Part shown: piece by piece, positions 16,709-25,137 of the stretch
How the letters are laid out: each line of letters starts with the position of its first letter
Position numbering within the stretch: the stretch's first letter is position 1
Assembly: GCA_038135065.1 (NCBI GenBank)
Contig: JAYPWI010000014.1
Location: forward strand, 1 to 64,000
Origin: JAYPWI01 sp038135065
Lineage (GTDB): Bacteria > Actinomycetota > Acidimicrobiia > Acidimicrobiales > Poriferisodalaceae
Reading direction: 5' to 3'
DNA: 64,000 nucleotides
Position numbers and translations under genes: made by a program
Notes under the pieces: model-generated
Seen by the model: the letters and a program-made list of their open reading frames with translations, nothing else
What the model was told of the DNA's origin: nothing
The model's database searches: none

Positions 16709-17433
16709 CCCCGGCCGACCCGGACATGGAGGAGCGGCTCCAGAAGATCCTCGCCCGGGCGGGCCTCGGCAGTCGGCGGGTGTGCGAGGACCTGATACGC
16801 CACGGGCGCGTCACCGTCAACGGGGTAGTGGCCGATCTGGGTGGCAGGGCCCGCCCGCAGGACCGGGTGGAGGTCGACGGGCTGCCCGTTCATCGGGATC
16901 CTTCCCTGGTCTACTACCTCCTCCACAAACCGGCTGGGGTGGTGTCGACAGCCAAGGATCCGCACGGTCGGGTCACGGTCGTCAGCCTGGTTCCCGACGA
17001 CAGAAGGGTGTTCCCGGTCGGTCGTCTCGACGCCGACACGGAGGGTCTGATCATCCTCACCAACGACGGGGAACTCACCAACCTGCTCACCCACCCCCGC
17101 CACGGTGTGCCCAAGGAATATCTGGTGCACGTCGAAGGGACGCCCTCGAGGTCCGCCCTGCGCCGACTTCGCGAAGGGGTGGAGCTCGAGGATGGGCCGA
17201 CGGCTCCCGCCGAGGTATCCATGCCCCAGGAGGGGTTGCTGCGCCTCACCATCCACGAGGGGCGTAATCGTCAGGTTCGGCGCATGTGCGAGGCTGTAGG
17301 TCATCCCGTTCTCCGTTTGGTGCGAGTCCGGATTGCTCACCTGACCGACCCCTCCCTACAAGCGGGAGCCTGGCGCCATCTCGACCCCTCCGAGGTACGA
17401 GGCCTCTACCGGGCGGCTACCGCCGAACCGTAG
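16705..17433 (+). CDS. rluB: 23S rRNA pseudouridine synthase, RluB family
   Basis: The 242-residue RsuA/RluB-type enzyme has an N-terminal S4 domain (LQKILARAGLGSRRVCEDLI, about 12-31) and a catalytic domain with Asp in VGRLDADTEGLIILTNDG (about 110). The C-terminal EGRNRQVRRM is a further signature. It is expected to isomerise a uridine in the 23S rRNA peptidyl-transferase region. The GTG start overlaps scpB by GTGA; ATG 16726 is a possible alternative. The scpA-scpB-rluB order is widely conserved. Confidence 0.92.
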   Translation: MTPADPDMEERLQKILARAGLGSRRVCEDLIRHGRVTVNGVVADLGGRARPQDRVEVDGLPVHRDPSLVYYLLHKPAGVVSTAKDPHGRVTVVSLVPDDRRVFPVGRLDADTEGLIILTNDGELTNLLTHPRHGVPKEYLVHVEGTPSRSALRRLREGVELEDGPTAPAEVSMPQEGLLRLTIHEGRNRQVRRMCEAVGHPVLRLVRVRIAHLTDPSLQAGAWRHLDPSEVRGLYRAATAEP

Positions 17434-17436
17434 CTA

Positions 17437-17442
17437 TACCCT
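17437..17442 (+). promoter_or_regulatory. -10 hexamer, tyrA (leaderless type)
   Basis: TACCCT eight bases before GTG 17451, within the 17-base gap after rluB. No convincing -35 in the upstream coding sequence. Confidence 0.3.
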
Positions 17443-17450
17443 TACCGCCT

Positions 17451-18578
17451 GTGACGTCGACGCCTCCTCCGTCTCCCGTCCCTGCAGCGGACTTGCCCCG
17501 TGCTGGCGGCTCCGTCGGCCGGGCGCAGGTGGTGGGTACGGGTCTCATCGGCGGTTCAGTGGCAGCAGCCTTGAAGTCGGCTGGCTGGACGGTGACCGGA
17601 CGTGACATCGACGAGCGTGCCGCATCCCGTGCCCTCGAGCTGGGTGTGGTGGACGACATCGGTAGCGACCCCGTCGCTGCCCTGACCGTCGTTGCGGTGC
17701 CGCCCCATCATCTTGTCACCGAAGTCCGCCGGGCCCTCGACGACACGAGGGAGGCCGGCGGGGTGGTCACCGACACGGGCAGTGTCAAGCACCTGGTGAC
17801 CAACGCAGTGACCGATCCGCGGTTCGTGGCTGGCCATCCGATGGCGGGTTCTGAACAGGACGGCGTCGACGGCGCTGACCCGGATCTGTTCAGGGGTAAC
17901 CGATGGGTGCTCACCCCGAGTCCTGAGAGCAGCGACGAGGCGTTGAGGGTCATCCGTATGGCGCTGAGCTCCGTTGGTGCCGAGGTTGTCACCATGACCC
18001 CCGAGCGACACGACCGCCTGGTAGCGCTCGTGTCGCACGTCCCCCATCTGACTGCAGCCAGCCTCATGGACCTCGCCGCCGAGCGGGCCCTCGACGACGC
18101 TCCCTTGCTCCGCCTGGCGGCAGGCGGGTTCCGGGATATGACTCGGATCGCAGCGGGCCATCCTGGCATCTGGTTGGACATCGTCGACCAGAACGCGCCG
18201 GCCATCGTGGCCGTACTCGACGAGTTCATTCAGCGGCTCGAGGGGGTGCGGGAGATGGTGGTCGGGGGAGATCAGGCGGCGCTCGGCGAGTTGCTGGGAC
18301 GGGCGCGGGTCGCCCGCCGTAATCTCCCCGATCGCAATCTGCATCCGCAGGAGCTGCTCGAAGTTCGCGTTCCCATCCCCGATCGCCCCGGCCAGATTGC
18401 CGCAATCTCGATGCTGGCCGCAGATTGCGATGTCAACGTGGCAGACATCGAAGTGGCCCATAGCCCAGAGGGCAATGCAGGCGTCCTCGTCCTCGTGGTC
18501 GCCCGTAGCGAGGCCCAACGGCTACTGGCCGCACTGGCCGGACAGGGCTATCACCCGACCACGCGCGACCTCCAGTGA
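17451..18578 (+). CDS. tyrA: Prephenate dehydrogenase
   Basis: The 375-residue enzyme makes 4-hydroxyphenylpyruvate from prephenate for tyrosine synthesis. It starts at GTG 17451, with a proline-rich 20-residue lead before the NAD-binding VVGTGLIGGSVA (about 27-38). GHPMAGSEQDGVDGA (about 125-139) is the substrate-site segment, and SHVPHLTAASL follows. A C-terminal ACT domain (VRVPIPDRPGQIAAI, about 305-375) suggests feedback control by tyrosine. The longer frame from 17286 overlaps rluB and is rejected. The stop overlaps the aroA-cmk GTG. Confidence 0.92.
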   Translation: MTSTPPPSPVPAADLPRAGGSVGRAQVVGTGLIGGSVAAALKSAGWTVTGRDIDERAASRALELGVVDDIGSDPVAALTVVAVPPHHLVTEVRRALDDTREAGGVVTDTGSVKHLVTNAVTDPRFVAGHPMAGSEQDGVDGADPDLFRGNRWVLTPSPESSDEALRVIRMALSSVGAEVVTMTPERHDRLVALVSHVPHLTAASLMDLAAERALDDAPLLRLAAGGFRDMTRIAAGHPGIWLDIVDQNAPAIVAVLDEFIQRLEGVREMVVGGDQAALGELLGRARVARRNLPDRNLHPQELLEVRVPIPDRPGQIAAISMLAADCDVNVADIEVAHSPEGNAGVLVLVVARSEAQRLLAALAGQGYHPTTRDLQ

Positions 18579-20539
18579 CGGACCGATCGGCCGAGGCGGC
18601 CCCGAGGAGCATTCGTCCCTTCGTGGGTGGCGTCATGGGCAGCCCCGCCCTGCCCGGGTCGAAGAGTCATACGAACCGGGCCCTGGTCTGCGCCGCCCTC
18701 GCCGAGGGCACATCGAGTCTCTCGGGCCTGCTGGTGGCCGATGACACGATGGCCATGGTCGATGGCATCGAGGCGTTGGGCGCCACGGTGGAACTCGACG
18801 GTCGCGGGGCCCGCGCCACCATCGGGGGAATCGGCGGACGGCCGACGGTGGACGGCCGGCGTGTCGACGCCCGGTTGTCGGGAACGACCTCCCGTTTCCT
18901 GCTCCCCGTTGCTGCCGCCGGCAGCGGCCGGACGGTCATCGACGGCAGACCACCACTGCGGCGGCGCCCGTTTGCGGATCTGGCCGTTGCGTTGGGCTCC
19001 CTCGGATCAGCGGTGACAGCGCTCGCAGTACAGGACCACCTGCCCTTCGAGGTCGGCGGAGGGGTCGAAGGGGGGCGGATCGAGATACCGGGATCGGTGA
19101 GCAGCCAGTTCGTCTCTGGCCTCCTGCTGGCTGCGCCTCTGTTTTCCTCCCCGGTGGTCATCACCCTGATCCCCCCGGTGGTCAGCCGGCCCTATCTGGA
19201 CATGACCGTCGATGTGATGGCCGATTTCGGTGTCCGAGTCGAGTGTCCGGACGAGTTGACCTTTGTCGTCGAACCGGCGAGGTACCAGGCGGCGGCAGTG
19301 ACCATCGAGCCCGATGCCAGTGCGGCGTCGTACTTCATGGCGGCCGCTGCTATCACCGGAGGAACGGTCCGAATTGCGGGGCTGGACCGATCCAGCCGTC
19401 AGGGCGACGTGGAATTCGCGGACCTGTTGGCCGAACTGGGAGCGGACGTCGAGGTTGTCGAGGGCTCGATCACCGTGACGGGCAAGCGCCTGGGCGGTGG
19501 CCGATTTGACCTGCGGCACATCTCCGACACTGCTCAGACCCTGGCTGCGGTCGGCGCCTTCGCCGATGAGGCCGTCGTGGTCGAGGGGATCGGATTCGTC
19601 CGGGAAAAAGAGACGGATCGGATCGCGGCGATCGTGACGGAGCTCGCTCGCTGTGGGGTAGACGCAGAAGAGCTTGCCGACGGCTTCGTTGTCCGGCCCG
19701 ATGTCGCGCGGTTGCACGGGGCCGAGATCGAAACCTACGACGATCACCGGATGGCCATGTCCATGTCGTTGATGGGGTTGCGCGTTCCCGGGATTCGGAT
19801 CCTCGACCCGGAGTGCGTCGGCAAGACGTTCCCCGACTTCTTCGACGTCCTCGAGACGCTGCGACGAACCCCGCGGAGCCGATCGGTGACGCCCGTCGTC
19901 GCCTTGGATGGGCCAGCCGGTTCGGGGAAGTCGACGGTGGCACGGCGCTTGGCGGAGGCGCTCGGTATTCCGCATCTCGACACAGGCGCCATGTACCGAG
20001 CGGTTGCGGCTGCAGTATTGAGGGCCGGTGTCGATCCGGAGTCGGTCGCCGAAGTGGAGGAGATTGCGGCGAAGATCGCCCTTGTCGTGGGGGAGCGGGT
20101 GCTCATCGACGGCATCGACGCTACTGAAGAGATCCGGTCGCCACCGGTGACAGCGGCGGTGAGCGCGGTGAGTGCGAACCCGGCAGTCCGCCGTCTGATG
20201 GTTGCTCGTCAGCGCGAGTGGGCGACGTCTTTGGGTGGCGGGGTGATGGAGGGACGAGATATCGGCACAGCAGTGTTCCCTGATGCGGTGCTGAAGGTGT
20301 ACCTCACGGCTAGCCCAGAGGTTCGGGCCCGCCGTCGCTATCAGGAGGGGGCGACCGAGTCGTTGGCTGAAGTGGCTGAGAACATCCGTCGGAGGGATCT
20401 CCTCGACAGCACCCGGGCGGATTCACCGCTGAGCGCCGCCCTCGACGCCCTGGTGATCGACACCAGCGAGGCCACGATCGCAGAGGTCGTCGAGCAACTG
20501 GCAGAGCTGTACCGAACCGCAACGATGGGGGATCGATGA
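18575..20539 (+). CDS. aroA-cmk: Fused EPSP synthase - cytidylate kinase
   Basis: One 654-residue frame carries two enzymes. Residues about 8-428 are 5-enolpyruvylshikimate-3-phosphate synthase (shikimate pathway): PGSKSHTNRALVCAALA, LSGTTSRFLLPVAAA, RPPLRRRPFADL, DDHRMAMSMSL. After a short linker (about 428-436), residues 437-654 are CMP kinase: LDGPAGSGKSTVARRLA (P-loop), HLDTGAMYRAVA, GRDIGTAVFPDA. Both active-site sets look intact. The frame is uninterrupted, with no internal stop or start consistent with separate genes. GTG start overlaps tyrA; the stop overlaps plsC by ATGA. In mycobacteria cmk stands alone at this position, followed by der. Confidence 0.95.
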   Translation: MTDRSAEAAPRSIRPFVGGVMGSPALPGSKSHTNRALVCAALAEGTSSLSGLLVADDTMAMVDGIEALGATVELDGRGARATIGGIGGRPTVDGRRVDARLSGTTSRFLLPVAAAGSGRTVIDGRPPLRRRPFADLAVALGSLGSAVTALAVQDHLPFEVGGGVEGGRIEIPGSVSSQFVSGLLLAAPLFSSPVVITLIPPVVSRPYLDMTVDVMADFGVRVECPDELTFVVEPARYQAAAVTIEPDASAASYFMAAAAITGGTVRIAGLDRSSRQGDVEFADLLAELGADVEVVEGSITVTGKRLGGGRFDLRHISDTAQTLAAVGAFADEAVVVEGIGFVREKETDRIAAIVTELARCGVDAEELADGFVVRPDVARLHGAEIETYDDHRMAMSMSLMGLRVPGIRILDPECVGKTFPDFFDVLETLRRTPRSRSVTPVVALDGPAGSGKSTVARRLAEALGIPHLDTGAMYRAVAAAVLRAGVDPESVAEVEEIAAKIALVVGERVLIDGIDATEEIRSPPVTAAVSAVSANPAVRRLMVARQREWATSLGGGVMEGRDIGTAVFPDAVLKVYLTASPEVRARRRYQEGATESLAEVAENIRRRDLLDSTRADSPLSAALDALVIDTSEATIAEVVEQLAELYRTATMGDR

Positions 20540-21273
20540 CCGCTGAAGACGACCGCCTCGCAGCGGCCCTCGATCCGCGCACCAAGTGGCACAACCGGGT
20601 GATGTACCGGATCCTCAGGTACGGGTTCATCTCGTTGTTCAAGCTGTACAACAGGATCACCATCGAGGGGGTGGAGAACATCCCCAACGGCGCGTGTGTG
20701 TGGGCGCCGAATCATCGGAGCTACATCGACACCCCGATCCAGGCCATCGTGCCGGCCCGGTTGCGATTCATGGGCAAGGACTCCATGTGGAAGAACCGTT
20801 TCTTCGGGTGGGTGTTCACGACGATCGGGTGCTTTCCCGTTGTACGGGGAACGGCCGACCGCGGGGCGCTGGAGACAGCGCTCGGTGTACTGGCTGCGGG
20901 GAGTGATCCTGTCGTGGCCTTCCCCGAGGGTGAACGCAAGGATGGACCCCGTGTCCATCCTCTCTTCGATGGCGCTGTCTACATGGCGACTCGAGCGCAG
21001 GTCCCGATCGTGCCTGTGGGCATCGGCGGGACGGCTGCTGCGATGCCGCGGGGCGCTCGCATGATGTTCCCGCGCAAGATCCACGTCGTGGTGGGTGCCC
21101 CGATCGAGCCACCCCCGCTCACCGAGCGAGGCAGGGTCAACCGATCAGAGGTCCGTCGAATCACTGCCGAGCTGCGGGAGGAGATCCAAGCGGTCTTCGA
21201 CCGGGCCATGGTTCGGGCCGGGACGCCCAACGTATATTCGATCGAGGACGACTCGGACGAGCGCCCCAGCTGA
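20536..21273 (+). CDS. 1-acyl-sn-glycerol-3-phosphate acyltransferase (PlsC family)
   Basis: The 245-residue acyltransferase of phospholipid synthesis has the HX4D catalytic motif in NHRSYIDTP (about 56-64), a substrate-site FPEGERKDG (about 132-140) and VPIVPVGIGGT. Hydrophobic stretches near the N-terminus suggest peripheral membrane binding. The ATG overlaps the aroA-cmk stop. It converges on ispH with a gap of seven bases. Acyl preference cannot be told from sequence. Confidence 0.9.
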   Translation: MTAEDDRLAAALDPRTKWHNRVMYRILRYGFISLFKLYNRITIEGVENIPNGACVWAPNHRSYIDTPIQAIVPARLRFMGKDSMWKNRFFGWVFTTIGCFPVVRGTADRGALETALGVLAAGSDPVVAFPEGERKDGPRVHPLFDGAVYMATRAQVPIVPVGIGGTAAAMPRGARMMFPRKIHVVVGAPIEPPPLTERGRVNRSEVRRITAELREEIQAVFDRAMVRAGTPNVYSIEDDSDERPS

Positions 21274-21280
21274 GGCGCTG

Positions 21281-22321
21281 TCATGAGCCCGGGGCGAGTT
21301 CTGCGAGGACCTCGCTAGCCGCCACCGTCCGGTCTGCCACGTCGACCCGTGCATGCTTGGGTACCCCCAGCAGGGTGGTGGCGACCAGCTCGATGCTCGT
21401 GAGCAGCTCGCGCAGCTCACGAGGCGGTGGGAAGTATTCGTCCTCGCTGGTGATGGAGATCTCCTCCACGCCCTGCACAGGGTCGAGACAGTCGATCACT
21501 TCACGGACCAGCTCCTCGGGCGCTGACGCACCTGCGGTGACCCCGACCGTTCCAGCGATGCCTGCCGGGAGTTCGTCTGCTGCGTTGACCCGGTAGACCG
21601 AGGTGCACCCGGCCTCGCTAGCCAGCTTCACGAGAGCCATCGTGTTGGACGAGTTCGCGGAACCAATCACCACGACGGCATCGCAACGCTCGGCGATGGC
21701 AGCGAGGGCGTTCTGGCGATTGGTGGTGGCAAAGCACAGGTCGCTGCGACCGGGCATCCACACGTCGGGGAATCGCTGTCTCGCAGCCTCGAGGACTACC
21801 TGCCAGTCGCGCTGGCTCAGGGTTGTCTGGGCGAGCATGGCGATTGGTTGATCGGACGCGGCCAGGGTGTTGACATCGTCGGTCGTCTCGACGAGGTCGA
21901 TCGCATCAGGGGCCACTGCCATGGTGCCCACAGCCTCTTCGTGGCCTTCGTGGCCCACGTACAGGATGCGGTAGCCCTTGCCGGCACGGACTCGTACCTC
22001 GTGGTGGACCTTGGTCACCAACGGGCACACTGCATCCACGACGTAGCCCCCGCGCCGACGCGCTTCGTCGACCACCTCAGGGGCCGAACCGTGGGCCGAC
22101 AGCATGACGGGTCGGCCGGCCGGCACCTCTGAGATGTCGTCGACGAAGACCACGCCGAGGTCGCGGAAGCGATCGACTACGACTTGGTTGTGGACGATCT
22201 CGTGGTAGCAGTACACGGGTGGCTCGAAGGCGCGAACGAGCCAGGCCAGAGCCTTGATGGCCATCTCCACCCCTGCGCAGAATCCGCGAGGGGCCGCCAG
22301 GAGCACCCGATCGACGTTCAC
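21281..22321 (-). CDS. ispH: 4-hydroxy-3-methylbut-2-enyl diphosphate reductase
   Basis: The 346-residue enzyme is the last step of the MEP isoprenoid pathway, giving IPP and DMAPP. The three Fe-S cysteines are in PRGFCAGVEMAI (about 14), DAVCPLVTKVH (about 99) and SDLCFATTNRQ (about 196). SANSSNTMALVKLA binds the diphosphate. The C-terminus is about 30 residues longer than in many bacteria. GTG start with TACCCT eight bases upstream and no Shine-Dalgarno. Confidence 0.94.
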   Translation of the reverse strand: MNVDRVLLAAPRGFCAGVEMAIKALAWLVRAFEPPVYCYHEIVHNQVVVDRFRDLGVVFVDDISEVPAGRPVMLSAHGSAPEVVDEARRRGGYVVDAVCPLVTKVHHEVRVRAGKGYRILYVGHEGHEEAVGTMAVAPDAIDLVETTDDVNTLAASDQPIAMLAQTTLSQRDWQVVLEAARQRFPDVWMPGRSDLCFATTNRQNALAAIAERCDAVVVIGSANSSNTMALVKLASEAGCTSVYRVNAADELPAGIAGTVGVTAGASAPEELVREVIDCLDPVQGVEEISITSEDEYFPPPRELRELLTSIELVATTLLGVPKHARVDVADRTVAASEVLAELAPGS

Positions 22322-22329
22322 CGTTTCGG

Positions 22330-22335
22330 AGGGTA
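22330..22335 (-). promoter_or_regulatory. -10 hexamer, ispH (leaderless type)
   Basis: TACCCT on the minus strand, eight bases before the ispH GTG. It faces the TATCCT of the divergent gene only 17 bases away. Confidence 0.45.
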
Positions 22336-22352
22336 CCGGGGCGCAGGGTCCG

Positions 22353-22358
22353 TATCCT
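22353..22358 (+). promoter_or_regulatory. -10 hexamer, DUF512 gene (leaderless type)
   Basis: TATCCT seven bases before ATG 22366; no Shine-Dalgarno. Confidence 0.45.
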
Positions 22359-22365
22359 CAGGGCC

Positions 22366-23775
22366 ATGGGTCTTCCCCGGGTGACAGTCGTCGCACCCGA
22401 CTCGCCAGCCGAACGGGCCGGGGTACGGGTCGGCGATCTGATCGAGTCCATCGACGGTGTGGTTCCGACCGATGTGATTCGCTGGCACCAACTCGTCGAC
22501 GAGGCAGATCCCACGCTGGCGCTGGTCCGTTCCGGTGGGGCTGTCGAGCTCTCGGTGACGAAGCGGGCAGGAGAGCAACTCGGCCTCGAGGTGGACGCTG
22601 CCATCTTCGACCGGGTCCAGACATGCGACAACCACTGCGAGTTCTGCTTCATCTACCAACTGCCCAAGGGTCTTCGGCGCAGCCTGTACCTCAAGGATGA
22701 CGACTATCGACTGTCCTTCCTGTACGGCAACTTCACCACCTTGACGCGCTTCACCGAGGCGGATCTCGAGCGGGTGATCACCGAACGACTTTCACCCTTG
22801 TACGTGTCGATCCATGCCACTGACCCTGAAGTGCGGAGCAGGATGTTGCGGAACCCACGGGGTGCGTACAGCCTGCGGTGGCTGCGGGTGATGCTCGACC
22901 ACGGCATCGAGATCCACGGCCAGGTGGTGGTGTGCCCGGGTATCAACGACGGCCAAGTGCTCGACGACACCTTGTTCGGGGTGCTCGACCGCTACCCCGA
23001 ACTGGCCTCGCTGGCCGTTGTTCCCCTCGGCGTCAGCGATCACCACAACGAGCCTTCGATGCGGGCCCACACGGTTGGGGAAGCGGCTGCCGTGGTCGAC
23101 ATCGTCGAACGATGGCAGGGTCGGTTCGAGGAGGTGCTCGGCCACCGCCTGGTCCACGCTGCGGATGAGTACTACCTCCTGGCCCAACGCGAGTTCCCTG
23201 CGGCTGCGACGTACGACGACTTTCCGATGCACGAAGACGGCATCGGCATGGTGAGGGCATTCGAGGCCGAGTTCACGGGTGCGGTCGACCGGGCCATCGG
23301 TCCCCGTGCTGGATTCTTCACCTGGGTCGACGGTGCACCTGCTGAGGGGTATCGGGCCAACCGCGGGGGCGAGTTGGGAGCGGCGGCAGGGGGGTCCCCG
23401 GTGGCCGTTTCCCTCCGGCCCCGAAGTGACGCCCCCGTCGGGGTGCTGACCGGCACCTACGGAGCCCGGGTGCTCGGGCCCCTTCTCGACACGCTCGAAC
23501 GGACGGACGTGCGGATCGTGGAGGTGCCGAACCGTTTCTTCGGCGGAAACGTGGGCGTTGCGGGCTTGATGGTCGGTGCTGACCTCGCCGCTGTCCTCGA
23601 AGGTCAGCCCGAAGGGCACCGCTATCTCCTCCCCGACGTATGTCTCAGCGGAGGCAGGTTTCTCGACGGGGTCACGCCGGTGGACCTGCCTCGAGCCGTC
23701 GAGGTCATCGCCACCAACGGGTTGGCGTTAACCGCCGCGTTAGGCGGTCGGGCCCGAAAGGAACCCACACCATGA
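22366..23775 (+). CDS. DUF512 radical-SAM-like protein with PDZ domain
   Basis: The 469-residue protein has an N-terminal PDZ-like domain (VTVVAPDSPAERAGVRVGDLIESIDG, about 6-31, within 1-65). A radical-SAM-type cluster motif CDNHCEFCF follows (CX3CX2C, about 86-94). After it come a TIM-barrel-like region and the C-terminal DUF512 segment. The family is usually found next to the Der GTPase, as here, where its stop overlaps the der ATG. The reaction is not known; the coupling hints at a link with ribosome assembly or tRNA/protein modification (inference). Confidence 0.85.
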   Translation: MGLPRVTVVAPDSPAERAGVRVGDLIESIDGVVPTDVIRWHQLVDEADPTLALVRSGGAVELSVTKRAGEQLGLEVDAAIFDRVQTCDNHCEFCFIYQLPKGLRRSLYLKDDDYRLSFLYGNFTTLTRFTEADLERVITERLSPLYVSIHATDPEVRSRMLRNPRGAYSLRWLRVMLDHGIEIHGQVVVCPGINDGQVLDDTLFGVLDRYPELASLAVVPLGVSDHHNEPSMRAHTVGEAAAVVDIVERWQGRFEEVLGHRLVHAADEYYLLAQREFPAAATYDDFPMHEDGIGMVRAFEAEFTGAVDRAIGPRAGFFTWVDGAPAEGYRANRGGELGAAAGGSPVAVSLRPRSDAPVGVLTGTYGARVLGPLLDTLERTDVRIVEVPNRFFGGNVGVAGLMVGADLAAVLEGQPEGHRYLLPDVCLSGGRFLDGVTPVDLPRAVEVIATNGLALTAALGGRARKEPTP

Positions 23776-25130
23776 ACCTTCCTGTCGTCGCGGTCGTGGG
23801 TCGGCCCAACGTGGGCAAGTCGACCTTGTTCAATCGCATCATCGGGCGTCGAGAGGCCATCGTCGAGGAGCGCCCGGGTGTCACCCGAGACCGCAAGATC
23901 TCCGAAGCCGAATGGCTGGGCCACCGGTTCGCCGTGATGGACACCGGCGGGTGGATGCCGTCGGGGACCGATCTCGACGACAAGGTGTCGGCTCAGAGCG
24001 AGAAGGCGATGAGCGGGGCTGATGCGGTCCTGTTGGTCGTCGACGCAACGACGGGCATCACAGAAGAGGACGCTCGGGTGGGGGATCTCCTGCGGCGGCT
24101 CGAGTTGCCGACCTTGGTCGTGGTGAACAAGGTCGACAGCACGTCGAGAGACAACGACATCTGGGAATTCTTCAACCTGGGTCTGGGTGAGCCCATGGGC
24201 GTCTCCGCTCTGCACAACCGCCGGACCGGGGACTTGATGGATCGTGTCCTGGAACTCCTGGGCCTGGGTTCCGATGTCGATGGCACGCCGCCGACTGCCG
24301 GGGTGGACGGGGCCGCGGAGTTCGGGGTGCCCGAGGAGGACCTGGAACCCGCAGTCGACGACGACATCCCGGGAGTTGCCATCGTCGGCCGCCCGAACGT
24401 GGGCAAGTCCACCCTGTTCAATCGCTTGATCGGGGACGATCGGAGCGTGGTTCACGACATGCCGGGCACCACCCGGGATGCCATCGACACCATCGTGGAG
24501 ACCGAACTCGGTCCCATTCGCTTCATCGACACGGCAGGCATGCGACGCAAGGCTCGTGTCGACGACAGCACGGAGTACTACTCGAATCTCAGGGCATTGC
24601 GGGCCATCGACGGAGCAGATGTTGCGCTGCTGGTCATCGATGCGCAGGTGGGGGTCACTAGCCAGGACCAGCGTCTAGCGGAGCGGGTCGATGCCGCCGG
24701 TTGTCCCATCGTGCTCTTGATGAACAAATGGGAGACGCTCGAGCAGGAGGACAAGGACACCGTGATGTTCCAGCTCGGTCAGCGTCTGCACTTCCTCGGG
24801 GAGGCGCCGGTGCTGCGTATCAGTGCGCTCACCGGGCGCGGCGTGCACCGGCTGCTACCCGCCGTTGAGGCCGCCATCGATGCCTATGAGCGTCGGGTCC
24901 CTACCCGCAAGGTGAACGAGGTCATCCAACTGGCCCAGTCGGCCCAGCCAGCACCCCACGGGGCACGGGTGCTGTATGCGACCCAGGGTGCCACCCATCC
25001 ACCGACCTTCACCCTGTTCACCAACCGAGAACTGCCACCTAGCTACCTGAGGTATCTCGAACGCCAATTGCGCGAGGCCTTCGACCTCGGGGCGACCCCC
25101 ATCAAGGTGCGGGTTCGTCGGCGGGGGTGA
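23772..25130 (+). CDS. der: Ribosome-assembly GTPase Der (EngA)
   Basis: The 452-residue protein has two GTPase domains in tandem: G1 in GRPNVGKSTLFN twice (about 10 and 204), DTGGW and DTAGM for G3, and NKVD and NKWE for G4. The C-terminal KH-like domain (about 370-452) binds RNA. Der acts in 50S subunit maturation. ATG 23772 is chosen over the upstream frame because it gives the conserved N-terminus, overlaps the preceding stop (ATGA) and has AAAGGA about nine bases upstream. Confidence 0.95.
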   Translation: MNLPVVAVVGRPNVGKSTLFNRIIGRREAIVEERPGVTRDRKISEAEWLGHRFAVMDTGGWMPSGTDLDDKVSAQSEKAMSGADAVLLVVDATTGITEEDARVGDLLRRLELPTLVVVNKVDSTSRDNDIWEFFNLGLGEPMGVSALHNRRTGDLMDRVLELLGLGSDVDGTPPTAGVDGAAEFGVPEEDLEPAVDDDIPGVAIVGRPNVGKSTLFNRLIGDDRSVVHDMPGTTRDAIDTIVETELGPIRFIDTAGMRRKARVDDSTEYYSNLRALRAIDGADVALLVIDAQVGVTSQDQRLAERVDAAGCPIVLLMNKWETLEQEDKDTVMFQLGQRLHFLGEAPVLRISALTGRGVHRLLPAVEAAIDAYERRVPTRKVNEVIQLAQSAQPAPHGARVLYATQGATHPPTFTLFTNRELPPSYLRYLERQLREAFDLGATPIKVRVRRRG

Positions 25131-25137
25131 GGGTCGC

